Of a stretch of DNA of 64,000 nucleotides, positions 36,127 through 45,215 are shown piece by piece (positions within the stretch are counted from its first letter, which is position 1; the number at the start of each line of letters is the position of its first letter). The notes under the pieces were generated by a model. That model saw only the letters and a list, made by a program, of their open reading frames with translations. It was not told the DNA's origin and did not search any database. The stretch is from MAG-121220-bin8 sp965655865 (GTDB lineage: Bacteria; Bacteroidota; Bacteroidia; Flavobacteriales; Flavobacteriaceae). The DNA lies in NCBI GenBank assembly GCA_965655865.1, contig CBFHJJ010000003.1:62001-126000 (forward strand), given 5' to 3'. The translations under genes were made by a program, and so were the position numbers.

Positions 36127-37584
36127 ATGCAATCATCAATTATTATTTTAGTTATAATCCTCTACTTTTTAGGACTTTTTATTGTATCAAACTTAACGAC
36201 TGGAAATAATGATAATTCAACTTTTTTTTCAGCCAACAAAGAATCTCCGTGGTATTTGGTAGCATTTGGAATGGTTGGTGCTTCTTTATCAGGAATTACT
36301 TTTATTTCAGTGCCTGGTGATGTTGGAACAACACAATTTACATACTTTCAAGTCGTATTAGGTTACCTATTTGGTTACTTTGTAGTAGCCCTCTTATTAT
36401 TACCTATCTACTATAAATTAAATTTAACTTCAATATATGAATATTTAAAAATAAGATTTGGAAGCGTCAGTCATAAAACTGGTGCTTTTTTCTTTTTTAT
36501 TTCCAGAATAACCGGTGCTTGTTTTAGACTTTATTTAGTAGCAATAGTATTACAACAATTTGTTTTTAATGAGTTAAATATTCCATTTGAAATTACTGTT
36601 TTAATTTCAGTTTTATTAATATGGATTTATACATTTAGAGGAGGGATTAAAACTATTGTTTGGACAGATACTCTTCAAACTACTTTTATGTTAATATCAG
36701 TTTTACTATCAATTTATCTAATTAGTAAAAGTTTAGAATGGTCTTTTATGGACTTTATAAATTCAAATGAATTGAAATCATACTCAAACATTTTTGTAAC
36801 TGAGAGTTTTCTAGAAAAAAATCATTTTTTTAAATCTTTTATTGGCGGAATGTTTATTACAATATGTATGACAGGACTAGACCAAGATATGATGCAAAAA
36901 AATTTGACATGTAAATCACTTAAAGAAGCACAAAAAAATATGATAATTTTTAGTATTGTTTTAGTTATTGTTACTTTTTTATTTCTTTTACTTGGCGCTC
37001 TATTATTTATTTATTCTTCAAAGTTCAATATTGTTACTCCTGAACTTAACGGTGCTGTTAATAGTGATTTATTATTTCCTGAAATTGCTTTAAATAGCGG
37101 TTTAGGAAACTTAATTGGTATAACTTTTTTATTGGGTTTAATTGCTGCAGCTTACAGCAGTGCTGATAGTGCTTTAACTTCGCTAACAACATCTTATTGT
37201 GTAGATTTTGCTAACATAAAAAACAAGAGTAATGATTACCAAATAAAAATTAGAAAAAGAACACATATAATTATGAGTTTAGTTTTAGTTATAGTCATTA
37301 TTATTTTCAAAAATTATTTAACCACAAGTGTGATAGACGGTCTATTAATTTTAGCAGGTTACACCTACGGACCTTTACTTGGATTATTTGCATTTGGTAT
37401 TTTAACAAATTATAAAATTCATGATAAATTCGTTTGGATAGTTACATCTTTATCAGTTTTTGTAATGATATTTATTGGGAATTTAGACCCTCAGTATTTG
37501 GGTGGATATAAAATAGGTTACGAATTACTTCCTTTAAATGGACTATTAACTTTTATTGGTCTAATATTGATTCGTAGAAAGTAA
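36127..37584 (+). CDS. sodium:solute symporter family protein
   Basis: An inner-membrane transporter (485 aa) with about 13 hydrophobic helices, of the SSS family. The N-terminal NLTTGNNDNSTFFSANKESPWYLVAFGMVGASLSGITFISVPG with its sodium-site serines is typical, as are the later GLDQDMMQKNLTCKS and AAAYSSADSALTSLTT segments (conserved Ser/Asp in helix 8). The substrate is not predictable; flavobacterial relatives are of the long-annotated but uncharacterised type. Its last 24 bases overlap the convergent CoA-binding gene. Confidence 0.88.
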   Translation: MQSSIIILVIILYFLGLFIVSNLTTGNNDNSTFFSANKESPWYLVAFGMVGASLSGITFISVPGDVGTTQFTYFQVVLGYLFGYFVVALLLLPIYYKLNLTSIYEYLKIRFGSVSHKTGAFFFFISRITGACFRLYLVAIVLQQFVFNELNIPFEITVLISVLLIWIYTFRGGIKTIVWTDTLQTTFMLISVLLSIYLISKSLEWSFMDFINSNELKSYSNIFVTESFLEKNHFFKSFIGGMFITICMTGLDQDMMQKNLTCKSLKEAQKNMIIFSIVLVIVTFLFLLLGALLFIYSSKFNIVTPELNGAVNSDLLFPEIALNSGLGNLIGITFLLGLIAAAYSSADSALTSLTTSYCVDFANIKNKSNDYQIKIRKRTHIIMSLVLVIVIIIFKNYLTTSVIDGLLILAGYTYGPLLGLFAFGILTNYKIHDKFVWIVTSLSVFVMIFIGNLDPQYLGGYKIGYELLPLNGLLTFIGLILIRRK

Positions 37585-37923
37585 AACTAAAGTGCAAGCT
37601 TCTAAATATTTAATAGATTTCTTTTTTAATAAATTATAAAACTCAGTATTTTCCGTTCCGGGATTAAAAATAACTCTTTGTGGTTTGAGAGAGACGATAT
37701 AATCATAATAATCTCTTTGTCTAACACTATTGAGATATACAGTAACAGTGTGAATGTTTTTAAATATAACAGAATCTTTTTCGATAAATACTTTGTCTAT
37801 TAATCCAGTTCTTAAACCTATAGCTCGAACATCAATATTATTTAATATTAGTTTTTTAACTGCCATATTGGAGTAACGATCAGTATTTAAAGAAGCTCCT
37901 AAAACTAAAGTTTTTTTTACCAT
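37561..37923 (-). CDS. CoA-binding domain protein
   Basis: A 120-residue Rossmann-like protein of the YccU/CoA-binding type: TLVLGASLNTDRYSNMAVKKLILNN at the N-terminus is the nucleotide-binding turn, followed by DYIVSLKPQRVIFNPGTEN, close to the family's PxVWxQxG-type strand. It overlaps the KAS III gene by 7 bases at its start and the symporter gene by 24 at its end. Its function is unknown; relatives bind CoA. Confidence 0.8.
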   Translation of the reverse strand: MVKKTLVLGASLNTDRYSNMAVKKLILNNIDVRAIGLRTGLIDKVFIEKDSVIFKNIHTVTVYLNSVRQRDYYDYIVSLKPQRVIFNPGTENTEFYNLLKKKSIKYLEACTLVLLSTNQY

Positions 37924-38924
37924 CGTATAATAACAGATCCCCAGGTAAAACCTGCTCCAAATGCTGCAAGAACAACTAAATCATTTTCTTTTATCTTACC
38001 TTTTTCCCACGCTTCTGTAAGTGCTATTATTATAGATGCAGCAGTTGTATTGCCGTAGTTCATTATATTATTATAAACCTTATCATCACTTAATTTAAAT
38101 TTTCTTTGTATAAATTGTGCAATACGTAAATTTGCCTGATGAGGAATTAAAACATCAATATTTTCACTCTTTAAATTATTAGCTTCTAAACCATCTACTA
38201 TAGCTTCAGAAAAACGAGTCACTGCATGTTTAAAAACAAATTGTCCGTTCATGTATGGATAATATGATTCATCGTTTGGATCGTTTTCTTTTAATATTTC
38301 AGGGATCCATCTTCCAGTATGAGGACCATCCATCATTAGTTCTCTAGCGTGTTTTCCTTCAGAATACAAATGAGAAGATAAAATTCCTTTCTCTTTTTGT
38401 TCACATCTAGATAAAACAGCTGCTCCTGCTCCATCACCAAAAATAACAGTAACTCCTCTACCTCTTGTTGATTTATCTAATCCACCTGAGTGATTTTCAG
38501 ATCCAATTACTAAAATATTTTTATACATACCAGTTTTAATAAATTGATCTGCTACAGACAGAGCATAAATAAAACCTGAACATTGATTTCTGACATCTAA
38601 AGCGCCAATTGTAGGCATTTCTAACATGTCTTGAACACGAACTCCTCCACCAGGAAAATACATGTCCGGACTCAATGTGGCAAATATTATAAAATCAATA
38701 TCATTTTTTTTTAAACCAGACCTTTCAATTGCGATTTTTGAAGCTTTCACAGCCATTGTAGACGTAGTGTCATCTGTTTTAGGATCAATCCAACGACGTT
38801 CTTTAATACCTGTTCTTTCTTGAATCCATTCGTCAGTAGTATTCATTAATTTTGATAAATCGTTATTTGTTATAATATTGTCAGGAACATAATAACCAAG
38901 GCCAGTAATTTTTGAATTATACAT
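37917..38924 (-). CDS. 3-oxoacyl-ACP synthase III family protein
   Basis: A thiolase-fold condensing enzyme (335 aa) with the complete KAS III triad: C115 in VRNQCSGFIYA, H262 in IPHQANLRI and N292 in NYGNTTAAS. It would join acyl-CoA to malonyl-ACP. It is not beside plsX or other fab genes, and its N-terminus (YNSKITGLGYYVPDNIITN) is that of the solitary flavobacterial paralogue, so it may serve special fatty acids instead of housekeeping initiation; this last point is inference. Confidence 0.9.
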   Translation of the reverse strand: MYNSKITGLGYYVPDNIITNNDLSKLMNTTDEWIQERTGIKERRWIDPKTDDTTSTMAVKASKIAIERSGLKKNDIDFIIFATLSPDMYFPGGGVRVQDMLEMPTIGALDVRNQCSGFIYALSVADQFIKTGMYKNILVIGSENHSGGLDKSTRGRGVTVIFGDGAGAAVLSRCEQKEKGILSSHLYSEGKHARELMMDGPHTGRWIPEILKENDPNDESYYPYMNGQFVFKHAVTRFSEAIVDGLEANNLKSENIDVLIPHQANLRIAQFIQRKFKLSDDKVYNNIMNYGNTTAASIIIALTEAWEKGKIKENDLVVLAAFGAGFTWGSVIIRW

Positions 38925-38980
38925 GATTTTAATTAGGTATTTTAATTTAAATATAAAGAATAGTATTTGTTAATTATTAA

Positions 38981-38997
38981 ATAATGTCAATTTGTCA
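38981..38997 (+). promoter_or_regulatory. ATAATGTCA / TGTCA direct repeat upstream of htpG
   Basis: ATAATGTCA at 38981-38989 is followed by a second TGTCA at 38993-38997, 8 bases apart start to start, about 60 bases before the htpG ATG. The first part is identical to the core found twice before hsp20 in the same orientation. Confidence 0.45.
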
Positions 38998-39052
38998 CTC
39001 AATATTGTTTGGTATATGATTTGATCTTAGTTAATAAATAAAAAAAATAATT

Positions 39053-40927
39053 ATGTCAAAAGGTAAAATTAACGTTTCAGTTGAAAACATTTTTCCGCTT
39101 ATTAAAAAGTTCTTATATAGTGATCATGAAATATTTTTGAGAGAACTAATTTCAAATGCAACAGATGCAACATTAAAATTAAAACATCTAAGTAGTATTG
39201 GAGAAAATAAAATTGAAATTGGAAATCCTCAAATTGAAATTAAAGTTGATAAAAAAGCAAAAAAAATACATATTATCGATCAAGGAATTGGAATGACCTC
39301 TAATGAAGTCAAAAAATATATAAATCAGGTAGCTTTTTCAGGTGCTGAAGAATTTTTAGAAAAATATAAAGATAGCGCAAAAGACAGTGGAATAATTGGC
39401 CATTTTGGATTAGGTTTCTATTCAGCTTTTATGGTTGCAGAAAAAGTTGAAATTATAACTAAATCATATTTAAACGAACCTGCAGCTCATTGGATTTGTG
39501 ATGGATCGCCTGAATACACTCTTAAAAAAAGTGATAAAAAAGAAAAAGGTTCTGAAATAATATTACACATAGCTAAAGATTCTAAAGAATTTTTAGAAGA
39601 GAGTAGGATTAAATCTCTCTTAACAAAGTATAATAAATTCATGCCTGTACCAATCAAATTCGGTACTAAAGAAATTACAAATAATGTAGGAGAAGGAGAT
39701 GACAAAAAAGAGGTTAAAGAAACTGTAGACAACATTATTAACAACCCAAATCCAGCTTGGACTAAAACTCCATCAGATTTGAATGATCAATCTTATAAAG
39801 ATTTTTATAAAGAATTGTATCCAATGCAATTTGAAGAACCATTGTTTAACATTCATTTAAATGTTGATTACCCTTTCAACCTTACTGGTATTTTATATTT
39901 TCCTAAAATATCAAATGATATCAACATGCAGAAAGATAAAATTCAACTTTATCAAAATCAAGTTTTTGTAACAGATAATGTTGAGGGTATTGTTCCAGAA
40001 TTTTTAACTCTTTTAAGAGGTGTTATAGATTCTCCTGATATTCCATTAAATGTATCTAGAAGTTATCTTCAAGCTGATGGTGCAGTAAAGAAAATAAGCA
40101 ATTACATTACAAGAAAAGTTGCTGACAAACTAAATTCATTATACAAAAAAGACAGAAAAGGATTTGAAGAAAAATGGAATGATATCAAAGTTGTAATTGA
40201 ATACGGAATGCTTAGCGAAGATAAATTTTTTGAGAAAGCACAAAAATTCGCTCTATACCCAACTGTTAATAACGAATACTTTACGTTTGAAGAATTAAAA
40301 GATAAAATATCTAAAACCCAAACTGACAAAGACGGTAATTTGATAATTCTATATGCATCTAATATTAATGAACAACATTCTTATGTTGAGTCAGCTAAGG
40401 CCAAGGGTTATGAGGTTCTTTTATTAGATTCTCCAATAATCAGTCATTTAATTCAAAAAATTGAAACTTCAAATGAAAAATTGAACTTTACAAGAGTAGA
40501 TTCTGACGTTATAGATAAATTAATTAAAAAGGATGAAAAAGAAGTTTCAAAACTAAATGATAAAGAAAAAGAAAAATTAAAGACAATAATCGAAGAAGTA
40601 GTTCCAAAAGAAAAATATACTGTTCAGATAGAAGCAATAGAAAGCAGTTCACCTCCATTTGTTATCACTGTTCCAGAATTTATGAGAAGAATGAAAGAGA
40701 TGCAACAGAGCGGAGGAAACGGAATGTTTGGCAATATGCCTGAAATGTATAATTTAATAATAAATGTTAATAACCCAATATGCTCTGAGATATTAAACTC
40801 AAAAGGAAAAGCAAAAAAAGAAAGATTGATAAATCAATCTTTAGATTTAGCAAAACTATCTCAAAATCTATTAAAAGGTGAGGAACTCACGTCATTTATA
40901 AAAAGAAGTTTAGATTTGATTAAGTAA
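39053..40927 (+). CDS. htpG: molecular chaperone HtpG (Hsp90)
   Basis: An ATP-driven dimeric chaperone, 624 residues, full length. The GHKL ATPase domain shows FLRELISNATDAT near 23-35 (metal/nucleotide Asn), DQGIGMT near 82 and GHFGLGFYSAFMV near 121; the middle domain has LNVSRSYLQ with the catalytic arginine near 325-333. A charged insertion (VGEGDDKKEVKETV) follows the ATPase domain. There is no cytosolic MEEVD tail, as normal in bacteria. It stands alone, with a possible shared stress element upstream. Confidence 0.96.
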   Translation: MSKGKINVSVENIFPLIKKFLYSDHEIFLRELISNATDATLKLKHLSSIGENKIEIGNPQIEIKVDKKAKKIHIIDQGIGMTSNEVKKYINQVAFSGAEEFLEKYKDSAKDSGIIGHFGLGFYSAFMVAEKVEIITKSYLNEPAAHWICDGSPEYTLKKSDKKEKGSEIILHIAKDSKEFLEESRIKSLLTKYNKFMPVPIKFGTKEITNNVGEGDDKKEVKETVDNIINNPNPAWTKTPSDLNDQSYKDFYKELYPMQFEEPLFNIHLNVDYPFNLTGILYFPKISNDINMQKDKIQLYQNQVFVTDNVEGIVPEFLTLLRGVIDSPDIPLNVSRSYLQADGAVKKISNYITRKVADKLNSLYKKDRKGFEEKWNDIKVVIEYGMLSEDKFFEKAQKFALYPTVNNEYFTFEELKDKISKTQTDKDGNLIILYASNINEQHSYVESAKAKGYEVLLLDSPIISHLIQKIETSNEKLNFTRVDSDVIDKLIKKDEKEVSKLNDKEKEKLKTIIEEVVPKEKYTVQIEAIESSSPPFVITVPEFMRRMKEMQQSGGNGMFGNMPEMYNLIINVNNPICSEILNSKGKAKKERLINQSLDLAKLSQNLLKGEELTSFIKRSLDLIK

Positions 40928-40947
40928 TCAAATTCTAATTTAAAATC

Positions 40948-41313
40948 ATGAAAAGAATAAATTTATTGCTACTTAGTTTTTTTTACATTATAAATGGAGT
41001 TTTTCATTTTTATTTCACTGATTCTTATTTGCCAATAATGCCAGATTTTCTTCCTTTTCATATGGAGTTAATTTTATTTTCTGGTGTTCTTGAAATTATA
41101 TTTGGTGTTGGCGTTTTATTTGAGAAATTTAGAAATATTTCATTAGCTGGAATTATTTTAATATTAGTATTATTTATGTCTGTTCATTTAAACATGTTAA
41201 TTCCTGAAAATAGCCTTGGTTATAATACATCACTTCTTGTTGTTAGAGCGCTATTTCAATCTGTTCTAATTTATTGGGCTTGGATGAATAGAATATTAAA
41301 ACCTTCTATTTAG
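40948..41313 (+). CDS. DoxX-like small membrane protein
   Basis: A 121-residue protein with four predicted membrane helices (about 5-20, 38-58, 66-85 and 98-114) and the DoxX-type pattern of a GVLEIIFGVGVLFEKFR turn between helices 2 and 3. Family members may interact with quinones or thiol stress systems, but most are unstudied. It follows htpG by 20 bases on the same strand and may share its message. Confidence 0.7.
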   Translation: MKRINLLLLSFFYIINGVFHFYFTDSYLPIMPDFLPFHMELILFSGVLEIIFGVGVLFEKFRNISLAGIILILVLFMSVHLNMLIPENSLGYNTSLLVVRALFQSVLIYWAWMNRILKPSI

Positions 41314-41353
41314 TTAATAATTTTTTGTATTCTTGAACTTAAAATAAATTATT

Positions 41354-42034
41354 TTGAAAAAATTATTGTTAATATCCTTTTTACTTATTTTAACTAGTTG
41401 TGATAACAGTGAAAACAACATGATTATTAATGTAAATGTTGAAAATTTTAAAAAAGGAAATGTTTATTTACAAAAAATTTCTGATTCAACTTTAGTTAAC
41501 ATAGATTCTATTTTTGTAAAAAAAAATGAACCCATAATATTTAAAACTAAAATTGATTCCCCTGAACTATTTTATTTAAATCTAGACGTTTCTAATTTTG
41601 ACAATAGAATAGAATTTTTTGGTGAAAAAGGTGAAATTAACATAAACACTTCCTTAGAGAAATTTAATTCTAATTTTGAAATTATTGGTTCATCCTCTGA
41701 TTCTATATATAGAGAATATTTAAATGTTATTAAAAAATTTAACAATCAAAAACTTGATTTAATTCAGTTGTCATTTAATTTAGCAAAATCTGAAATGAAA
41801 GACAGTTTGGCTTTAGTACAAAATCAAATAAAATCATTAGACAAAAGACAATATTTGTATAGCTTAAATTATGCTGTAAGCAATGGCAATAGTCATATTG
41901 CGCCACTAATTGCAATAACTCAATTTTCTGAATCCGGCAAAATAGTTTTAGATACTATCAAAAGCTCGATGAGTGAACAAGTTTTAAATTCCAAGTATGG
42001 AAAAATATTTGCTAATATTCAAAAAAGCAAATAA
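41354..42034 (+). CDS. DUF4369 lipoprotein lacking a thioredoxin domain
   Basis: A lipoprotein: KKLLLISFLLILTSC is a signal peptide with the lipidated cysteine at residue 16. The region from about 25 to 115 (VNVENFKKGNVYLQKISDSTLVNIDSI, later FFGEKGEINI) matches DUF4369. In flavobacteria that domain usually precedes a TlpA-type thioredoxin module with a CxxC, but here the protein ends at 226 residues after a helical segment and contains no further cysteine. Start is TTG. The stop directly abuts that of the convergent 88-residue protein. The role is unknown. Confidence 0.75.
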   Translation: MKKLLLISFLLILTSCDNSENNMIINVNVENFKKGNVYLQKISDSTLVNIDSIFVKKNEPIIFKTKIDSPELFYLNLDVSNFDNRIEFFGEKGEININTSLEKFNSNFEIIGSSSDSIYREYLNVIKKFNNQKLDLIQLSFNLAKSEMKDSLALVQNQIKSLDKRQYLYSLNYAVSNGNSHIAPLIAITQFSESGKIVLDTIKSSMSEQVLNSKYGKIFANIQKSK

Positions 42035-42301
42035 TTATAACTTATTAAATTTCTTTACTAAATCAGACGCGATATCAGTAAGTTCAAAACTGATATTTTT
42101 AAAATGTTTGTTAGCATCAATCACATCTTTTTGATGAATTTTTTTTATAATATTATCAAAAGCATCAAAACATTCATCTATTAATTTTTCGCTTTTTTTC
42201 ACATCCTTATCAGGATTTTCCAATTGCCAAAGATTAATATTTTGAATAATTTCACCAATAATATTATTTAAATCTTTTTTTAAATTTTTTACACTTGCCA
42301 T
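42035..42301 (-). CDS. small helical protein of unknown function
   Basis: Eighty-eight residues, rich in Lys, Asp and Ile, predicted as two long amphipathic helices (about 4-32 and 40-85). No motif, signal peptide or membrane segment is visible and I do not recognise a family. It is the last gene of a leftward unit with queD (nine bases between) and idi. It probably is a real gene given the tight packing and uninterrupted reading frame. Confidence 0.6.
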   Translation of the reverse strand: MASVKNLKKDLNNIIGEIIQNINLWQLENPDKDVKKSEKLIDECFDAFDNIIKKIHQKDVIDANKHFKNISFELTDIASDLVKKFNKL

Positions 42302-42310
42302 AATTATTAT

Positions 42311-42721
42311 TTAATTTCCAGAATATTTTACAAAATTTCTAGGAGTTTCGTAAAGGGTAACTGATAATTCATTATCATTTGATATTTTATCTCTTAAAAT
42401 ATTCCATATAAAAATACAAATATTTTCTGCTGTTGGTATTACTTTTTTAAAATATGGAACATCCAAATTTAAATTTTTATGATCTAGTAATTCTTCAACC
42501 TCGTTTTTAATAATATCTTTTAATTCTTTTAAATCAATAACAACACCTGTTACAAGATCAACTTCACCTCTAACATCAACAATTAATTCATAATTATGAC
42601 CGTGAAAATTAGTATTACTACATTTTCCAAATAAAATTTTATTTTTTTCATCGGACCAATTTTCAACAAATAATCTATGAGCTGCGTTAAAGTGTGCTTT
42701 TCTACTTACTGTTACTTTCAT
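42311..42721 (-). CDS. queD: 6-carboxytetrahydropterin synthase / PTPS-family enzyme
   Basis: A T-fold enzyme converting dihydroneopterin triphosphate to 6-carboxytetrahydropterin on the path to queuosine. The zinc histidines are H15 (AAHRL), H40 and H42 (FHGHNYE), and the catalytic cysteine is C34 in FGKCSNTNFHGH, typical of QueD. The partner His/Asp is in LLDHKNLN near 80. Length 136 is normal. Its ATG overlaps the idi stop by 4 bases. queC, queE and queF are not in this window. Confidence 0.9.
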   Translation of the reverse strand: MKVTVSRKAHFNAAHRLFVENWSDEKNKILFGKCSNTNFHGHNYELIVDVRGEVDLVTGVVIDLKELKDIIKNEVEELLDHKNLNLDVPYFKKVIPTAENICIFIWNILRDKISNDNELSVTLYETPRNFVKYSGN

Positions 42722-43236
42722 TTATTGTATTTATTATAAAATTCTAAAAATATGATTTTAAACCACTCTGTGTAATCATCTGGATAAATTTTTAAATTTT
42801 CTTTAAGTAAATCTAAATCTTCCCATTTCCAATCACAAACTTCAAGCTGATTTATTACTGGACTGCCAACAAAATCTCCAACAATAACATGATCGAATTC
42901 ATGCTCAATTAAACCATTATCAAATTCTGCTTTGTAAACAAAAGAAGTGAAAGGTTTTAATTCACTTTTTATACCCATTTCTTCAAACAATCTTCTGTGT
43001 GCAGCTTCTATAATTTTTTCATTTTTTCTTGGATGACTACAACAAGTGTTAGTCCATAAACCAGGTGAATGATATTTATCTAAAGCTCTTTTTTGTAATA
43101 ACAATTGATTTGAGTCATTTAATACAAAAACAGAGAATGCTCTATGTAGCAAACCTTTTTGGTGAACTTCTAACTTCTCCATTAAACCTAATTCATTATC
43201 ATCTTTATCAACAAGTATTACCATTTCTTTATTCAT
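42718..43236 (-). CDS. idi: isopentenyl-diphosphate delta-isomerase type 1
   Basis: Interconverts IPP and DMAPP for isoprenoid synthesis. A Nudix-fold protein, 172 residues, with metal ligands H25 and H31, the catalytic cysteine in TNTCCSHPR (C65 or C66), the Nudix-like LFEEMGI near 83-89, and the second catalytic glutamate in LIEHEFDHV near 115. It is the type I enzyme common in flavobacteria. It heads the leftward unit idi-queD-small protein. Confidence 0.93.
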   Translation of the reverse strand: MNKEMVILVDKDDNELGLMEKLEVHQKGLLHRAFSVFVLNDSNQLLLQKRALDKYHSPGLWTNTCCSHPRKNEKIIEAAHRRLFEEMGIKSELKPFTSFVYKAEFDNGLIEHEFDHVIVGDFVGSPVINQLEVCDWKWEDLDLLKENLKIYPDDYTEWFKIIFLEFYNKYNK

Positions 43237-43291
43237 TTTTTAAAGTTACAAATTTTAAAAAATTACCAATACTTTATTTAAAAAACTGTAG

Positions 43292-43299
43292 TATTTTTG
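43292..43299 (+). promoter_or_regulatory. probable -7 element for prfC (TATTTTTG)
   Basis: TATTTTTG fits TAnnTTTG and lies 14 bases before the prfC ATG, in the divergent idi/prfC spacer. Confidence 0.4.
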
Positions 43300-43313
43300 G
43301 ATTAAATTAATTT

Positions 43314-44900
43314 ATGAATTTTATAGAGGAAATAGCAAGAAGAAGAACTTTTGGTATTATATCTCACCCAGATGCTGGAAAGACTACATTAACAGAAAAG
43401 TTATTGTTATTTGGAGGCGCTATTCAAGAAGCAGGAGCAGTTAAATCTCATAAAATTAAAAAATCAGCAACTAGTGATTTCATGGAGATTGAAAAGCAGA
43501 GAGGAATCTCTGTCGCAACTTCTGTTTTAGCATTTAATTACAAGGGAATTAAGATTAATATTCTGGATACACCTGGGCACAAAGATTTTGCTGAAGATAC
43601 TTTTAGAACTTTAACAGCTGTAGATAGCGTAATTGTTGTAATTGATGTTGCAAAAGGAGTTGAAGAGCAAACAGAAAAATTAGTTGAAGTGTGTAGAATG
43701 AGAAAAATCCCTATTATAGTCTTTATTAATAAATTGGACAGAGAGGGAAAAGACGGATTTGATTTATTAGACGAATTAGAAAAAAAATTAAATTTCAAAG
43801 TATGTCCGTTAAGTTTCCCTATTGGAATGGGATACGATTTCCAGGGAATATATAACCTCTGGGAAAAAAATCTAATGTTATTTGAAGAAGAGAACAAGCA
43901 AAAGATTGCAAATTCTATAAAAATAGATGAGATTAATGATCCGTTACTGAACGACTTAATTGGGAGAAAAGCGGCTGAAAAACTTAATGAAGAAGTTGAT
44001 ATAATAAACGAAGTATATCCAAAATTCTCTAAAGAAGAATATTTGAAATGTAATCAACAACCTGTTTTTTTTGGTTCAGCATTAAATAATTTTGGTGTAA
44101 AAGAATTATTGAATTGTTTTATCTCAATTGCTCCAGCTCCAATGGATAAAATTAGTGATGAAAGAATAATAAAACCAAGTGAAAGTAAATTTTCAGGGTT
44201 TATATTTAAGATACATGCCAACATGGATCCAAAGCACAGAGATAGATTAGCTTTTATTAAAATTGTTTCAGGACAGTTCAAAAGAAATACACCTTACCAT
44301 CACGTAAGGTTGGAAAAAAAATTCAAGTTCAGCAGTCCAAATGCTTTTTTTGCAGAAAAAAAAGAAATTGTTAACGAATCATTTCCAGGTGATATTGTTG
44401 GTGTTCATGATTCAGGGAATTTTAAAATTGGTGATACATTTACAGATGGTGAAAAAATTACATTTAAAGGTATTCCTAGTTTTTCACCAGAACATTTTAG
44501 GTACATTAATAATTTAGACCCAATGAAATCTAAGCAATTAGCAAAAGGCATCGTTCAATTAATGGATGAAGGAGTTGCTCAATTATTTATTCTTGAAATG
44601 AACGGAAGAAAAGTAATTGGAACGGTGGGAGCATTACAATTCGAAGTCATTCAATATAGGCTCGAACATGAATACGGGGCAAAATGCTCTTATGAAAACT
44701 TAAATATTTTTAAAGCTTGTTGGGTAGAAACAGAATCTAAAAAAAATAAAGAATTTATTGATTTCAAAAAATTGAAAAGTAAATTTTTAGCTAAGGATAA
44801 AAACAAACAACTAGTTTTCTTGTCAGATTCGTCATTTTCTTTAGAAATGACCAAACAAAAATTTCCTACATTAAAATTTCACTATAAATCAGAGTTCTGA
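43314..44900 (+). CDS. prfC: peptide chain release factor 3
   Basis: A translational GTPase that recycles RF1/RF2 after termination. The P-loop ISHPDAGKTT is at about 16-25, switch II DTPGHKDFAEDT near 85, and NKLDREGKD near 141. The 528-residue length and the tail (LSDSSFSLEMTKQKFPTLKFHYKSEF) are those of RF3 rather than EF-G. Its stop abuts the DUF3467 stop with no base between. Confidence 0.95.
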   Translation: MNFIEEIARRRTFGIISHPDAGKTTLTEKLLLFGGAIQEAGAVKSHKIKKSATSDFMEIEKQRGISVATSVLAFNYKGIKINILDTPGHKDFAEDTFRTLTAVDSVIVVIDVAKGVEEQTEKLVEVCRMRKIPIIVFINKLDREGKDGFDLLDELEKKLNFKVCPLSFPIGMGYDFQGIYNLWEKNLMLFEEENKQKIANSIKIDEINDPLLNDLIGRKAAEKLNEEVDIINEVYPKFSKEEYLKCNQQPVFFGSALNNFGVKELLNCFISIAPAPMDKISDERIIKPSESKFSGFIFKIHANMDPKHRDRLAFIKIVSGQFKRNTPYHHVRLEKKFKFSSPNAFFAEKKEIVNESFPGDIVGVHDSGNFKIGDTFTDGEKITFKGIPSFSPEHFRYINNLDPMKSKQLAKGIVQLMDEGVAQLFILEMNGRKVIGTVGALQFEVIQYRLEHEYGAKCSYENLNIFKACWVETESKKNKEFIDFKKLKSKFLAKDKNKQLVFLSDSSFSLEMTKQKFPTLKFHYKSEF

Positions 44901-45215
44901 TTAAGCTTCACCAGTAGGGCCAAAATTCAATTGGATTGGCTTTTGATTTTCATATTGTTTTATCTCTCCATTTGAGCTCTCAAATTTTGAAATATTATCG
45001 CTTAAAGCTTTAGAAAATCTTTTGGCATGCTGAGGTGTTAGAATGATTCTAGATTTAACTTTAGCTTTAGGAACACCTGGCATAACGTTGATAAAGTCAA
45101 CTACAAATTCTGATACAGAATGATTGATTAGTACTAGGTTAGAATAGGTACCTTGAGCTAGATTTTCATCGAGCTCAAGATTTAAACCATTTTCTTTAGA
45201 ATTAGATTTCTTCAT
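44901..45215 (-). CDS. DUF3467 family protein
   Basis: A 104-residue small protein of the DUF3467 family: LDENLAQGTYSNLVLINHSVSEFVVDF, then KAKVKSRIILTPQHAKRFSKAL, a compact beta-beta-alpha pattern. It overlaps the end of rpoC by 14 bases, an arrangement kept across Bacteroidota, so it is co-translated with the RNA polymerase operon and may act with it. Molecular function is unknown. Confidence 0.85.
   Translation of the reverse strand: MKKSNSKENGLNLELDENLAQGTYSNLVLINHSVSEFVVDFINVMPGVPKAKVKSRIILTPQHAKRFSKALSDNISKFESSNGEIKQYENQKPIQLNFGPTGEA

Noticed and set aside
37917..38924. Naming the KAS III gene fabH
   Set aside because: All catalytic residues are present but the gene is solitary and its N-terminus resembles a second flavobacterial paralogue, so the housekeeping symbol would be unsafe.
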